This document shows, in pieces, positions 1-12,361 of a stretch of 64,000 nucleotides of DNA. The position numbers and the translations under genes were made by a program. The notes under the pieces were generated by a model that ran no database searches, was not told where the DNA came from, and saw only the letters and a program-made list of their open reading frames with translations. This stretch comes from Phascolomyces articulosus (Eukaryota > Mucoromycota > Mucoromycetes > Mucorales > Lichtheimiaceae), in assembly GCA_025677815.1 (NCBI GenBank), contig JAIXMP010000004.1, positions 1,674,001-1,738,000 of the forward strand, given 5' to 3'. The stretch's first letter is position 1; every line of letters begins with the position of its first letter.

Positions 1-514
1 ATACGTAGAATATTCAATGTGTGGGGGAGTAATAAACAGGAAGAAATAAATTGTTTATTAAAATAATAACAAAAAAAACATGTAATGGATAATAATACAG
101 GCCAGAAATGAAATTGCTTGACCAATCTATCTTGAGTTGGTTATGGGTGTATACGTTAAAGCTTTAATGAATCGCAATATGGAATCTGAGCTTTTTCGTC
201 GCTGTAAAGAGGTCTTGATTACTTTTCTTGATTCAAGTATATACTGATTTTTATATCTCAACATTTATTATTATCACTACTCTTGTCGTTTCTTTGGGGA
301 GATGTAAATGCTGTAATATTACACTTTAGAAAAAAAATATTCAGAATATATTCAAATGTTGTTTTTTATGTGCAAAATACCCTAAATTTGAATATTTTTT
401 TTCTGAAGTGTGAGTATACATTTTCTGTGTCTTTTTAAAATTGAGCACAAGATGAAAACCTGATATTCCATTATTTGCAATAAAAAGAGAGTTGCAATCT
501 CCAATATGGCGATC
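1..514. other. Intergenic, AT-rich; holds one copy of a dispersed repeat
   Basis: No gene was recognised. Positions 312-403 carry a sequence that recurs near 20.35 kb (see the repeat entry). The rest is AT-rich without a supported exon. Confidence 0.5.
312..403 (+). repeat. Dispersed AT-rich repeat, copy 1
   Basis: The stretch shares an ordered run of words with 20353-20425: an actttagaaaaaaaatattca block, then a tgtgcaaaata block, then an aaatttgaatattttt block. The two copies lie in the same orientation about 20 kb apart. Both are rich in gaatatt and its complement aatattc, so each can fold on itself, as short non-autonomous elements (MITEs) do. No target-site duplication could be assigned. 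Confidence 0.5.
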
Positions 515-2130
515 ATTGTGTTGATGGATCCTCTGCATCAGACTCCTCGTTAAATTCATCATCAGGAGGTCGAATTGGTGAACTCATAAGTCCACTCTCC
601 GTCACTATTGTTGCGTGCTGGCGTTCACTCGTTTTTTTTTGATGGTTGGTTCAACTGAAGCTGATAAAGATATTAGCTTTTGGTTCTTTCGAACCTTCTT
701 CTAATTTCTTTTGTGGCGAGTCTCATCTATTTCGTCCAGGGCATCAATAACATCTGTCAATAAAGTCTTTTCATTTTGTTACTAAATTATACATGAAAGT
801 GATGACGGATCGAAAATTAGAGTATATATAATGGAATGGTAAAAAAAAAAAAAAACACCAAAACCAGGTTCAGCCTTTTGATACCGTCGGTGTAAAAGTT
901 GTACTTACTACTAACTTCTACGAGCCCTCTATAAAAGTATTCATATGATCAACCTTTTGTAGAAATCTTTAGCTGAAGGGATCTTTAGTTCTTTATTCAT
1001 AATGTATACACCAGGTTCGGAGCTACTCAGCGACCAGATTCTGATGGCGTCTCTTAATATTTAACAAGTTAATACTGTTATAGAAAGAATATATATGACA
1101 CGTTGTATAAATATAGGTATATGCGTATATAGAGCATTTTAGATTATACACACCATGAGCATGAATGAAAATAAATTTTATCTTTTTGAGCTCGTCGTAT
1201 GTTTCATACTGAAAATTTTGTGCTGTATTTTTGATCATGGCTACAAGGGCGAACATTGCTTTGTGATGGTCGAAACTGATTTTTGCCCGCCCCGCCTTAT
1301 TGTACGCAATGGAAGTTTCAAGCAGGCATATCTCTGCTTTATCAAGGTTTGATACACGGAGATTCTGTCTGTGTTATAGGGTGCTTTTCTGTGGCCACTC
1401 CAATGTTGGTCATGGCTTGTAGTGAAGCTTCTCCTGGTACGAGCGTGAAGGCTAAACCTTTTGCCAAACAAATGTAACGGGAACAGGCTTCATCATTGAG
1501 TACAACACCGCCACGTTCCACGAAGACTCTGAATCATCAACATCAGTAACACTTGTATATACTTCTTTAGCGCTGCATCAATTCGGTATTAACCCTGTAA
1601 TGTATAATGCATGTTAATAATTGAATGATTTTCAAGCTAGATGATCGTTCATATCCTTTACTCAATGATCTATATTACACTACCTAGTATTACAGCTGCC
1701 AATCCAACAATAAAGAATAGTGTATTAGTACAGGAATATTTGTATAGAACAAGGACGGGGGATAATAAGGTTTTGTGTATACTTACTTCTTCCTCTTGCT
1801 CAATTCGTGCTTTATTATTCGCTTCGTCTATAGTACTGGTACTACCACTGCTGGCACGTTTTGAACTATATATTATAATATATATAAGAGCTAAATTATG
1901 GATACTTTCACCGGCGAGTGCTTGGCACTATTAATCAATATGAATCACCTTGTTTTATATGTTTTGACAATGTTTTTCTGGTCACTTCTGGAAAATACGG
2001 TGTCAGTAGAACCATTGAAAGTGTAATGATTGGTGGTGGAAGAGCTGATCGAGTTTGACGATAACCAATCATTAATATCGCCGGAAGGTATTTCCATTTA
2101 ACCCTTAACTGCTTATTGTTATCATCAATC
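515..2130 (-). pseudogene. Decayed multi-exon gene of a putative Mucorales-expanded family
   Basis: On the minus strand several protein-like segments lie in order, from about 2.1 kb down. They are a Ser/Thr-rich stretch (about 2100-1960), a short exon of SKRASSGSTSTIDEANNKAR type ending at a GTAAGT donor (1868-1787), and a longer exon containing GGVVLNDEACSRYICLAKGL and SFDHHKAMFALVAMIKN (about 1540-1150). Two acidic fragments follow, containing DVIDALDEIDETRHKRN (about 780-700) and MSSPIRPPDDEFNEESD (about 590-520). The long exon is broken by a stop next to an apparent one-base insertion: after ESPCIKP the frame shifts to continue DKAEICLL. The style recalls predicted proteins I associate with Mucorales genomes, but that is from memory. 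I call it a pseudogene because of the frameshift; a functional copy should exist elsewhere. Confidence 0.45.
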
Positions 2131-4534
2131 GCCTCACTTTTCATTAGGGAATGGTAAATAAAACCAAGGGGTTACTTTTTTTGTGGTTTAATGATCTAAT
2201 ATAGGCATCATGATGTCCGTGGGGATATTATTATACATGTCACCAACCAATCATGGCCTTGGATTGGATCCCATAAAATTATGGAAGTAGTCGCGTGCGG
2301 ACAATTCTTTCGTTGTGTAATTTCAAAATGTCCATGATTCAATGGGGCTATTCACAATTAGAAGTATCTTCGGTAGCTGTAAAATGATAAAGAGCAATGA
2401 AGTATGTATGTAAAAAATCAACGAAAGGAAAATTAAAAGAAACAATATTTTACTTTTTGTTGGGTAAAGGGGAACAAGAGCAATCATCGTTGACCGCTTT
2501 ATTGATGTTATTTTGGCATTTTTATTCTACGGAAGGAAAAAAAACATAGGTATACTTCAATTATTATACCGTCAGAAACTACCGTGTTGTAAAATGTCGA
2601 TGAAATTTTCTAAGTGTGCTTATTGAAGATTGAGAATGATGGCAACAAAAATCAAAAAGAAAAATAACAGAAGAACAATAAATAGAAAGATTAATTATAT
2701 AATAAATCTTGCAATTTGCAACTTCATACATATTTATCAGTTTTGAAAATACTTATATCTATATGTGCATGACAGGAGTGTTTGATCTATCCCTATGTAA
2801 ACTATATAATAGAACCGCCCTTTTGAGGAGCAGCAAGAGTACAATATGTTCTAGTGTTTTACCATTTTAAGTATTCAGATTCTTTTTTTTATTTCATTTC
2901 AACAATTTAAAGATTAGAATGTTTAATCAAGTAAACACAACATTTAAAACTGCATTCCATTTAAAATGAATAACATAAGACTGTCCATATTTATGAATTG
3001 TGTTGTTACAAATAATACATAATGCATAACTAATAAATTAATAATACATTCGCATTAAGAAGAGAGACTATGGATATAAGAAACTAATACTGTTTAAGCT
3101 TGGTATTAATAATAACCTTTAGTATGATCCAATGTATTTATATATATATTGCTATTTATTATACATAATCATGGTAACACCATATTATAGTTAAAGAAGA
3201 GTAGAAGTCGGCAAATTGTATTACCTTGTTCTATTATGCAAGGACCGTATATTAATATACCGTCCGACAACCGGTAATAGTAACGTGAGAAGACAACCTC
3301 TTTTGGTAATCTGATGTAGGATTTTTTCGGTATAATTTGCTTTAAGTTACACGATCTATGAAAGAAAATGGGTCCAGTGTTGCGTGAGGAAATATTTAAT
3401 TGTTTAATTACTTGCACTGCACACGTTCCAAACATATGAATCCTATCATAGCCAAATATTTATTCCGACAACTAAATATTTTGTGATGATCACCATAGAA
3501 TATCAAATTATTGTTCTATTGTTGTGGTGGAGCATAGATCGTTTTTTAGATATAGGACATAGAATATTTATCACAGGCATATGTAGCATTGTTCAAAACG
3601 TGTAAAATGTATACATATTCAGATCAAGAGTGAATGCCTCTGACGTCAGTGTCATTGTTTCTGACAATAGAATATAGCGACTATTAGTAGTACATAAGAC
3701 TCAACTGTTATCTTGCTTTTTTGCATGATATTTCCATATACTAAAATTTACTCTTTTAATGGATATATAATGATATAATGAACATAATAGCTGTCTATTT
3801 ATTTGATCTACCATTATGTTCACAAAATAAATAACAATAAAATATAATAATATGCATCTAATTTTATAGAATCAAATCGGTTTTTATTCTGTTTGTTTTT
3901 ATAAACTTTATCTTGATCTACGTAACAGTTTAATATATACTAAGCGTTGCCATTTGAACAAGAAGTTGAGTAATACTTTGTAAATGTCGGAATACTACCG
4001 TAAAAGGAAAGTTATTATGCAAACTACGACAAGAGAACCAATGAATGTATCGTTACATATATCCCTATGGTGTTTCATGAATTTCAAACAAAAAGAAAAA
4101 CTATGTAATGGATATGTAATTGTTAATGCTTAAAGTAAAGTAGTATGGACATAATAAAGCAACTAATTAAAGAAGCAGTGAAAGTATAGGTAATATTAAT
4201 AATACTTGATTGCCTAGAAAAAATATAGCGAGATCAAGGGAAATGTTGGGTATTTTTTTGTTGGGTATAGTTCCGTACACGTCCCTGAGTGATTTTTCAA
4301 TCATTATCGTCGGAGTTTTCTATCATTGGAGTGTCAAAAAAAAGATTGTGTGGAGTAATAATAAGTAGACACCATCAAAGATAAACTTTTTTTCTCATTA
4401 ATTCACCCCTCTCTTTCCTCTTCTTCTTCCACTACTTCTTCATACAAAACATAAAGGTACATATCATCATCATCATCATTCTTTACTGTTAAATTCATAT
4501 AATATTAATTATATACTGATAATATTATAATAGC
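2131..4534. other. Intergenic stretch upstream of alanine aminotransferase
   Basis: Mostly AT-rich. One protein-like patch at 3226-3435 on the minus strand is listed separately. The last 200 bases before the ATG at 4535 contain a pyrimidine-rich tract (about 4400-4440) typical of a fungal promoter or 5' leader. Nothing else was recognised. Confidence 0.5.
3226..3435 (-). pseudogene. Isolated exon-like fragment, unidentified
   Basis: A 70-codon open stretch ends exactly at a plausible donor (CAAG followed by gtaata). It reads like real protein around KQIIPKKSYIRLPKEVVFSR and YRLSDGILIYGP. No neighbouring exon was found on either side, so it is probably a relic or part of a gene I could not assemble. 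The family is not recognised. Confidence 0.25.
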
Positions 4535-6510
4535 ATGTTGCGAAATCTCTATCGAACAACCTCTTTGGCTGCTCGCCAATCAAATATTCATTATCGTACA
4601 TTGCGTCTTGCTTCCACAGGAAGCAAAGGTAAAAAAAAAAAAAAAAAAAAAACTTTTTATCAAAGTTACCATTTTTCAAAAATTAACCTTATTATATTCT
4701 CTAGGTAAAGTCTTGACAACAGACAGAATTAACCCACATATCCGTAATGCTGAATATGCTGTTCGCGGTGCTTTGCCTATTCGCGCTGAAGCTTTGAGCA
4801 AGGTAAAAAAGAGATCTGAAACAACGATCGTTGTTAAAAAAAGATTTCGTGTATGAAAAATAAAAGAAGAAGAATCTAATCGCGTCATGTCTACTTTTAT
4901 ATAAACTGATCTTAGGAATTGCAAACCAACAAATCGCTCGGTTTTGATCGCGTTGTCTTTTGTAATATCGGCAACCCACAACAGCTTCAACAAAAGCCCA
5001 TCACATTTTTCCGTCAAGTCGCATCCTTGTGTGACAACCCAGAACTTCTCAAGGCTGAAAACCGTGAAGATTTATTAAAGCTTTATCCTCAAGATGCTAT
5101 TGACCGTGCTGAACTCTTGTTGAAGCACATTGGTAGTGTTGGTGCTTATTCTCACTCTCAAGGTCTCCCTCATATCCGTGAAAACATTGCCAAGTTCCTT
5201 GAACGTCGTGATGGTTTCCCTGCTAACCCTGAACACATTTACCTTACCCAAGGTGCCTCTTCTGGTGTTCAAAACGTTTTACAAATGTTGACTGAAAATG
5301 AAAAGAGTGGTATCATGATGTAAGTTGATAGTATATTTAAACTGGTTGGTTCATTGTTGTGGTGAAAAAAGCTAAGGAGAAAGCATGATGTGTTTGTTTG
5401 TTTGTTTACATTGCTTACTAAACGAACATCACCATTTTTCTGAATCATTTATTTAGCCCCATCCCTCAATACCCATTGTATTCCGCCACATTGTCTCTCA
5501 TCAATGCTACTCCCGTTCCTTATTATTTGAAGGAAGAACAAGATTGGGGATTGAGTGTTGCTGAATTGAAGAAGTCTGTGGATGAATCGCGTGCCAAGGG
5601 TGTCGATGTCCGTGCTTTAGCCATCATTAACCCAGGTAACCCAACTGGCCAATGTCTTACCGAAGGAAACATGCGTGAAATTGTCGACTTTTGTAAGGCC
5701 GAAAACTTGGTCTTGCTTGCTGATGAAGTATACCAAACCAACATTTACAAGCCTGAACAACGTCCCTTCCACAGTTTCAAGAAGGTCTTGCGCTCCATGG
5801 GTGAAGAATACAATGATGTTGAACTCTTCTCTTTCCATTCTACTTCCAAGGGTATGATTGGTGAGTGTGGCCGTCGTGGTGGTTACCTCGAATGTGTCAA
5901 CATTGATGAAGGTGTCTTGCAACAACTTTACAAGGTTGCCTCTATCTCCTTGTGCCCCAACGTACACGGTCAAATCATGACTGATTTGATGACCAACCCA
6001 CCTGTTGAAGGTGATGCTTCATATGAACTTTACAACAAGGAAGTCAACGGTATCTATGAATCCCTCCGTCGTCGTGCTACCAAGTTGGCTTCTTGCTTTA
6101 ACGGTTTGGAAAATGTCACCTGCAATGATGCTGAAGGTGCCATGTATTTGTTCCCTCGTGTTCGTATCCCCAACAAGGCTATCGAAGCTGCTAAGGAAGC
6201 CGGTGTTGCTGCCGATGCTTTCTATGCTCTCAAGATGCTTGAAGCTACTGGTGTCTGTGTCATTCCTGGCTCTGGTTTCGGTCAAGAACCCAACACATGG
6301 CATTTCAGAAGGTATGGATATTATGGGAGATGGGAAAATATATGAATGGATTGAAAAGGGATTGAAGGATTCTATTGTGATGGATTATTAACTTCTTTTT
6401 TTTGTTCATAAAATAATAGCACTTTCTTGCCTGAAGAACATTTGTTTGACCAATTCTGCTCCAACATTGAAAAGTTCCACAAGGAATTCATGAACGAATA
6501 TAGAGATTAA
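4535..6510 (+). CDS. Alanine aminotransferase (glutamate-pyruvate transaminase), probably mitochondrial
   Basis: PLP-dependent fold-type I enzyme that interconverts alanine and 2-oxoglutarate with pyruvate and glutamate. Five exons (4535-4628, 4705-4802, 4916-5319, 5457-6311, 6420-6510) give 513 aa, with all junctions GT-AG and in phase. The first 30 residues are Arg/Ser-rich with no acid (MLRNLYRTTSLAARQ...), as expected of a mitochondrial presequence. Family landmarks are KVLTTDRINPHIRNAEYAVRG near the start, IGNPQQLQQKPITFFRQV, the substrate/PLP loop YTL-type LTQGASSGVQ, NPGNPTGQCL, LLADEVYQTNIY, and the PLP lysine in SFHSTSKGMIGECGRRGGY. It ends FLPEEHLFDQF...EYRD, the usual ALT C-terminus. 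The ATG at 4535 is the only one that gives the presequence. Product is confident; compartment is inferred. Confidence 0.93.
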
Positions 6511-8723
6511 ATTCCTTGAACAGGCATAAAAACATAACCTGATGTACATTTATAAATATAATTTACCATTTTTTTGCATTTTTCCTCATTCATTTCTTTT
6601 GTTGCAATAGTATTTCTATTTTTTTTTCTTATATGCATTGTTTTAGTTGTATGGTTGATTCTTGGAAATCGTTTTTCTATCTTTTGCATATTTATTTTTG
6701 AAGTACTCTGCCAAGATAGACAGTGGAACAATTTACAAAAGAAAAAAATGTTCACATGAAGGAGAATAAACGTTTTGTCACATAAAAGTTTAACTATTTA
6801 ACCAACATTATAGAGAAATGCTTTATATGCTAAATTTAATGATAATAAGATAAGATAAAATATTTGTTGGATAACAATAATACATATGCTTGAATCCGGG
6901 CGAACATGATTAGAACAGCTGATTATATACAGGTACAGTGGCGACAAGAAGGTAGTGCAATAGTCATTGAGATAGTTATGAGAGTTTATATATCAACCCG
7001 CGAAAAAAAAAGACTCCCAACCATAAAATAATTTGTCGATAAACATCATAGAATGCTGAATGCTCAATACTCTATGTTTATATTACTCCATACCAAAGAT
7101 TTCATAAAGAATTTATTCATCATTAAATATTTTGAACCGTGACTCATAGAAATTGATCCATTTTTTACAATTAGGATTTGTGTATAATACTAATCAATAA
7201 CTAACGCTTTCAGCGCCTTTAAATATAATATAAAAATATATTTACTTTAATCTCTGATATATAGCACTATAGTTTGACATCATTAATTGCTCTTAACATT
7301 TACGAAGAATAGACGCTTGTGACCAGCTTTCTTTTTATGCTAAGCAAGATCCAAGTTGCATAAGTTGCAATATGTAATTTATATGGTTGTCATAGAGAAA
7401 ATGTGTAATAGCAGATGGTTCTTGATTCTTATTTAGTCAAAAGAGTGTGATTTTTTATTACGTATCTTTTTCTCTTAGCATAATAAACAAGTATTTGTAC
7501 AAACAGTGAGACATATACCAGATGAATGCCATCAGAAAGCTATATATGATGTATACTTATATACAACGCATGTTTGTTTCATTTATTGGTTGTGGTAAGT
7601 AGATTCTATACTTGAACATTGATCAAAAGTAGCCAAAGTAAAAATACCGGTATGTTACACCAGCGACTCCAGAAACATCTAAATCTTAACCTGCAATGAT
7701 GTGTCGCAACAATAAATGAAATAATCTATAGTAGGGAATGTGCTCGGGCGAAAATACATTTAATATATTAGTGTGTCGTGATAATTATGGCGGATCAATA
7801 CCAAGCCAATAGAAATGGAGACAACAGAAGAGTAGTGATAAAATAAAGAGTAACGTGAAAGATGTCGTTTATTGTTTTAATGGTCAGGGGTATTTATATG
7901 TTTTCTAACTACTTGTGATAATAATAAATTATATAATAAAACTAATGATAATAATATGTATACGTGGAATAATGGAGGATGCGATACGTGTTCATGACTG
8001 TCAATTGAATACGTGTTCGAATAATTAATAAGATGATGGATGATAAATACGTGGCATAATAAAATGCAAATACGATAGCAGCGATAAGGTGTTACAAAAA
8101 TAACTTAAAAAAGGAAATGGTAGTAACCCTTATTTTTAGTTACGACAAGTGAAAGAACTCTAACGTTGAATATCTTGGGAAAGTATACAATTTATGTCAG
8201 TATCTATATCAAACCGTCATTGTTCTTATTTATGAATATAGTGTTTTTTTCTTCTTCCATTGCAAAGAAGTAAAAGTCATGATCCGCTGGTGCTCTTTAG
8301 CCGTAAACGTTGTTATTGTTGGAACTTTCGAAGAAATATGAGAATAGCTGAATACATAATCGTGTAATATTACTATATTTTTACCTGACGTATAGTTTTC
8401 TGTGTAGTAAGTATTGCGTAAACAAGAAGACTAGCAAAGAGTCTGATTTAATACACTTGAATCTTTTTGTTTTTGGGAAGATTCAGAAGATTGGAGCATT
8501 TAATATAATATAATAAACCTAGTAATGGGTTATTAAAAATATATGCTTTATCATTAACTATGATGTATTATTCAAATAAGGACCTCAAATCCAACCTCTC
8601 GTATATAAAGGTATGAATTTCGACATGAGCAGACCCGCTGACTTAAAATTTAAGGCAAGGTGAACACAAAATAGAACCACACGCTTCCTTCCACCAAAAA
8701 AAAAAAAAACCTTCTAACAAAAT
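6511..8723. other. Intergenic stretch, nothing recognised
   Basis: About 2.2 kb of AT-rich DNA between alanine aminotransferase and Prp38. ORFs just after 6510 lie in the 3' untranslated region and have no protein character. A tacagtgg word occurs near 6934 but has no inverted partner nearby. I see no gene or RNA. Confidence 0.5.
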
Positions 8724-10106
8724 ATGGGTATGCAGTAATAAAGGACCATCAATGGTCAAATAGAATCGATCGTAACCAGGTAAAACAAAAAAATTACTGA
8801 TCCATATTTTTTATTGATAGCTAATAGAACTGTATCCGATGCGGTTCAAATTCACGGCCGCGATCCACAAAGACTGGTCGAAAAGATCATTCGGGAACGC
8901 ATCTACGATTCTATGTATTGGAAGGAACATTGTTTCGGTTTGACAGGTAATAATGATCTAAAAACTTAGTTTCATTATCACGAATTTATTTTTAATACTG
9001 AAAACTAATGCCATGAATGCTTTAATTATTAGCTGCTACACTCATGGATAAAGCAGTTGAATTGAATAATATTGGCGGACAATATGCTGGTCAACAACCA
9101 ACTGAATTCCTTTGTTTAACTCTCAAAATGTTACAACTTCAGCCTGAAAAGGATATCGTCAACGAACTTATAAAACAGGAAGACTTCAAGTAAGCATGGA
9201 GCCTTTTTATAACAGTGAAAACTATCTAAGCGAAGTTATACACGAGCATATATTGAACATTTGTACTTGGATGAAACATTAGATATTTACGTGCACTGGG
9301 AGCATTCTATTTACGTATTGTGGGTCGATCAAAAGAAATATACCTATCATTAGAACCATTATTGAACGATCCAAGGAAACTTCGTGTACGGTCAGGAGGT
9401 AAATAGTCCATAAGTGAAAAGAACTAAAGAAGAACAAAAAGAATTTCCATGAAATTGGTGTTCTTCTTAACTGACTTTATTTATATATGCATTATCAGAT
9501 GGATATAGTTTAACATATATGGATGAATTTATCGATCAATTATTACACGAGGAACGCGTATGTGATGTTATTTTACCACGATTATCCGCTCGATATGTAC
9601 TGGAAGAAAATGATGAATTGGAACCTCGTGTTAGTGGATTGGAAGGTGATTTAGAAAGTGATCTGGATGAAAAGAGAGGACGTAGTCGAAGCAGAAGTAG
9701 AAGTCGCAGTCGCAGTCGCAGTCGCAGTCGTAGCCCAAGTAGTAGTAGTAGCCCAAGTCCTCGCAACCGTCGTCGACGTAGTCCAAGTTCAGATCATCAC
9801 CGTAGCCCAAGCCCAGATCATCGTCGACGACATCGTTCCCCAAGCTCAAGTCCGGATCGTCAACGTCGTCGTAGTCTTAGCCCACGTCGTGATGGTGATC
9901 ATCGAGGTAATCGTCACCGTCATCATCGGCATAGTCGCAGCCCAAGTCCAAGAAGACGAAGCCGAAGAAGCCGTAGTAGAAGTAGTGACGATGAAAGAAG
10001 CAGAAGCCGAGACAATAGACGCTCGCGTCATCATCATCGACGACGATATAGAAGTTATAGTCGTAGTCGTAGCCGTAGCCGTAGCAATGAAAGACGTAGG
10101 AGATAA
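8724..10106 (+). CDS. prp38: Pre-mRNA-splicing factor Prp38 with C-terminal SR tail
   Basis: Component of the U4/U6.U5 tri-snRNP and B complex, needed for spliceosome activation in the nucleus. Five coding segments (8724-8727, 8821-8946, 9033-9189, 9283-9398, 9499-10106) give 336 aa. The first coding exon holds only ATGG; splicing to ctaatagaac restores M-A-N-R-T-V, the conserved Prp38 start. Conserved core: HGRDPQRLVEKIIRERIYDS, YWKEHCFGLTA, FLCLTLKMLQLQPEKDIV, FKYLRALGAFYLRI, MDEFIDQLLHEERVCDVILP and RYVLEENDELEPRVS (residues 1-200). From about residue 215 the protein is an RS/RSPS repeat tail of about 120 residues, as in animal PRP38A/B and unlike the short budding-yeast protein. Long ORFs on the opposite strand over this tail are low-complexity shadows. 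Confidence 0.95.
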
Positions 10107-10535
10107 TAAAGGTTGTTCTTACAACATTCAATATTTTTTTTACATTTTGTAGCTTAAGTATCAAATTGATGATTCACTGATATTTGTAAGTTGTGACAGA
10201 TATCAAATTTGGGTGGTTGCCATTTATGCATCCACCTTAATAAATTAGTAGCGTATTGTCAATGAATCAAGTGCCAATGTTCAATATATCGACTTAACCC
10301 AGTTGATTCCATTTTATAATCCAACAATATAATAAAACACACAAACAATAATTCAACCCATAATAGCTCCAACATTTCCCATATTAAAATCAAATAACCT
10401 AATTCATCAAGTATAATCCATCCACAACAATAAACAATATCGATTGCAAACAACACAAAAAAAAGAAGAAATTCAACAATGGCAACCGCATCAGTTTTAT
10501 TGATGTACAATGGTTTTGATATGATAACCGACAAT
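10107..10535. other. 3' intergenic region between convergent prp38 and rpl13
   Basis: 429 bp between two convergent stop codons. It must contain both 3' ends. AT-rich, with AATAAA-like words (for example near 10239). No gene seen. Confidence 0.5.
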
Positions 10536-11456
10536 TTATTTCTTCTATTAATCGCAAAAATTGCGTAAATCAACGTTAGTATAAAAATCCATATGTACTG
10601 GAAGAACACTTTAACACATAAGAGGCACAATTTTTTACATACCTTGTTGGCCTCTTCTTCAGCCTTTTCACGGGCACGCTTTTCACGGGCACCGAGGGTA
10701 CGGGCTTCAGAGCGAGCATAACGAAGCTTCTTGAAGGCATTGACAGACTTCTCTTCAGCAGTGATGGCACGAGCCTCAGGAGCAGCAGAGACTTGTTCGA
10801 TGGGGAGAAGACCACCACGGAGTTGAACGGCAGCGGCGACTTCAGCAGCCTAGGAGTAATAAAGAAAAATGAAAAAATCAATACCCACTATTTTATATCT
10901 TCAAAACCAAAAAAAAAACATATAAAATCCATCAATATTTACCTCAGAGTCACCTTGCTTGGGCTTGCCAGCCTTGCGAGGGAAGACAATGAGCTTAGCC
11001 TTGTAAGCCTTCAAACGTTGAACGTTCAATTCCAAGGATTCTTGGGAGCGGTTGCGACGACGGTGGTCGACAGCAATACCAACGGTGCGAGCGACCTTCT
11101 TGTTGATACCAGCTTCCTATAATAATTATAAACAAATCAGGAACCTCCATTCTTTCTCAAAAAAAAAAACCTCATTTTTCTCAATTCATCGATTATAATA
11201 AAATTTTTACCTTGAGTTCTTCCAAGGTGAAACCACGGCCAGCACGCAACTTCATGTTGTAACGTTGGGTGGGGCAACGAACGGCAGGACGCAAGAGACC
11301 ATCAACGGGTCTGGGAGCAATGCGAGCAGCCTTTTGGACACGTGCAACTCTTCTGGATTTCTTGCGACCGGGTTGATCGAACCAGGTCTTTACGCGGCGC
11401 TGCCAGTCCTTACGGAAATGCTGGTTGGGCAACTGGTTGTTGTGCTTCAAAACCAT
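10536..11456 (-). CDS. rpl13: 60S ribosomal protein L13 (eL13)
   Basis: Structural protein of the large ribosomal subunit. Four exons on the minus strand (11211-11456, 10943-11116, 10643-10849, 10536-10544) give 211 aa. It opens [20 protein letters not shown], the eL13 signature, followed by [47 protein letters not shown] and [18 protein letters not shown]. Exon 3 would end in EEANK directly at a GTATGT donor. Downstream, an actaac branch point and a tag acceptor lead to a 9-nt terminal coding exon encoding Lys-Lys-stop, which restores the basic C-terminus. Codon use is clearly biased toward C/G-ending codons compared with its neighbours, as expected for a highly expressed gene. The start is certain from family conservation. 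Confidence 0.95.
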
Positions 11457-12361
11457 TGTCTATTAAAATTGGAAGGAATTGAAAGAATAAAAAAATGTCG
11501 CGAATGGGAAAATCGTTTGAAAATGAGAAGCGTCGTCATATATAGTAAAAATAATAATAGTAATAAAAAATAATGAATCGATTAGTAAATCAAATCATCC
11601 ATTGAACAATCTCTTTCATCAATCCAAACATCGTCATTCTAGATGGATGGGTGATGTTCTTCTATCGATGATGCTATATCATTCATGTATGGAGGGTATA
11701 TCATATAATACATACTACTAATGGACCAGTGAGAAAGGAGGTTCATCGTTAGCCTACAACGACAAGTTTTCTAACTCTCTCCGGCTGAAAGTAAATCCGC
11801 TTACTTATTAGCCAATGAGAGATTCATGGCGGATATGAAAGTTATTTTTTTGGTATCCCAGCCAACTTACCACCACCAAATTTCAACCTTAAGCCCGTTT
11901 AATGAATACGAAGCTGTTATCAACCTTTATCATTTAGATACTTCATAGAATGTTTAAATCTCAATTTGGTATTTACATTGTCATAGCACTATGATATCAA
12001 AAAAATCATTTGCTAATAGAAATCAACCCAAGCACCGTCATAATAATACCCTAAGAAGGATGGCCCCTACTACAACTTTTTCCTCGTTTATTTTAGAGGC
12101 ATCATCATCATTAAGTGAAAACATAGAGTGTTCAAAATTACTATTGTTTGCTTTTTATATGCGTAAGTTTAACTATTAAATATTATATACGAGCAGTCTA
12201 TATAGATTATAGCTATTATAATTTACATCTACGCCTTTGGCTATAGAACAACATCATCGCCATACATGTAATACAAGATATCTACTATCTAAGCATTGTG
12301 CGCATGATCCAATAGCTATTTTATACTTTTGGTCATAGTATCACAAAAAAAACCCTCTATA
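11457..12361. other. Promoter side of rpl13 and flank of a decayed gene
   Basis: Upstream region of rpl13. No exon was recognised on either strand. An ORF at 11991-12179 lacks protein-like composition. I could not identify a defined ribosomal-protein promoter element. Confidence 0.45.

Noticed and set aside
4676..5017. Minus-strand ORFs across alanine aminotransferase exons 2-3
   Set aside because: Shadows of the real gene on the opposite strand.
6934..6945. tacagtgg word as a second mariner-type end
   Set aside because: The following bases do not match the sequence at 23935-23987 and there is no inverted partner nearby.
9536..10164. Several long ORFs on both strands over the Prp38 SR tail
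   Set aside because: They are mirror images of the Arg/Ser codon repeat and consist of single-residue runs; the Prp38 frame explains the locus.
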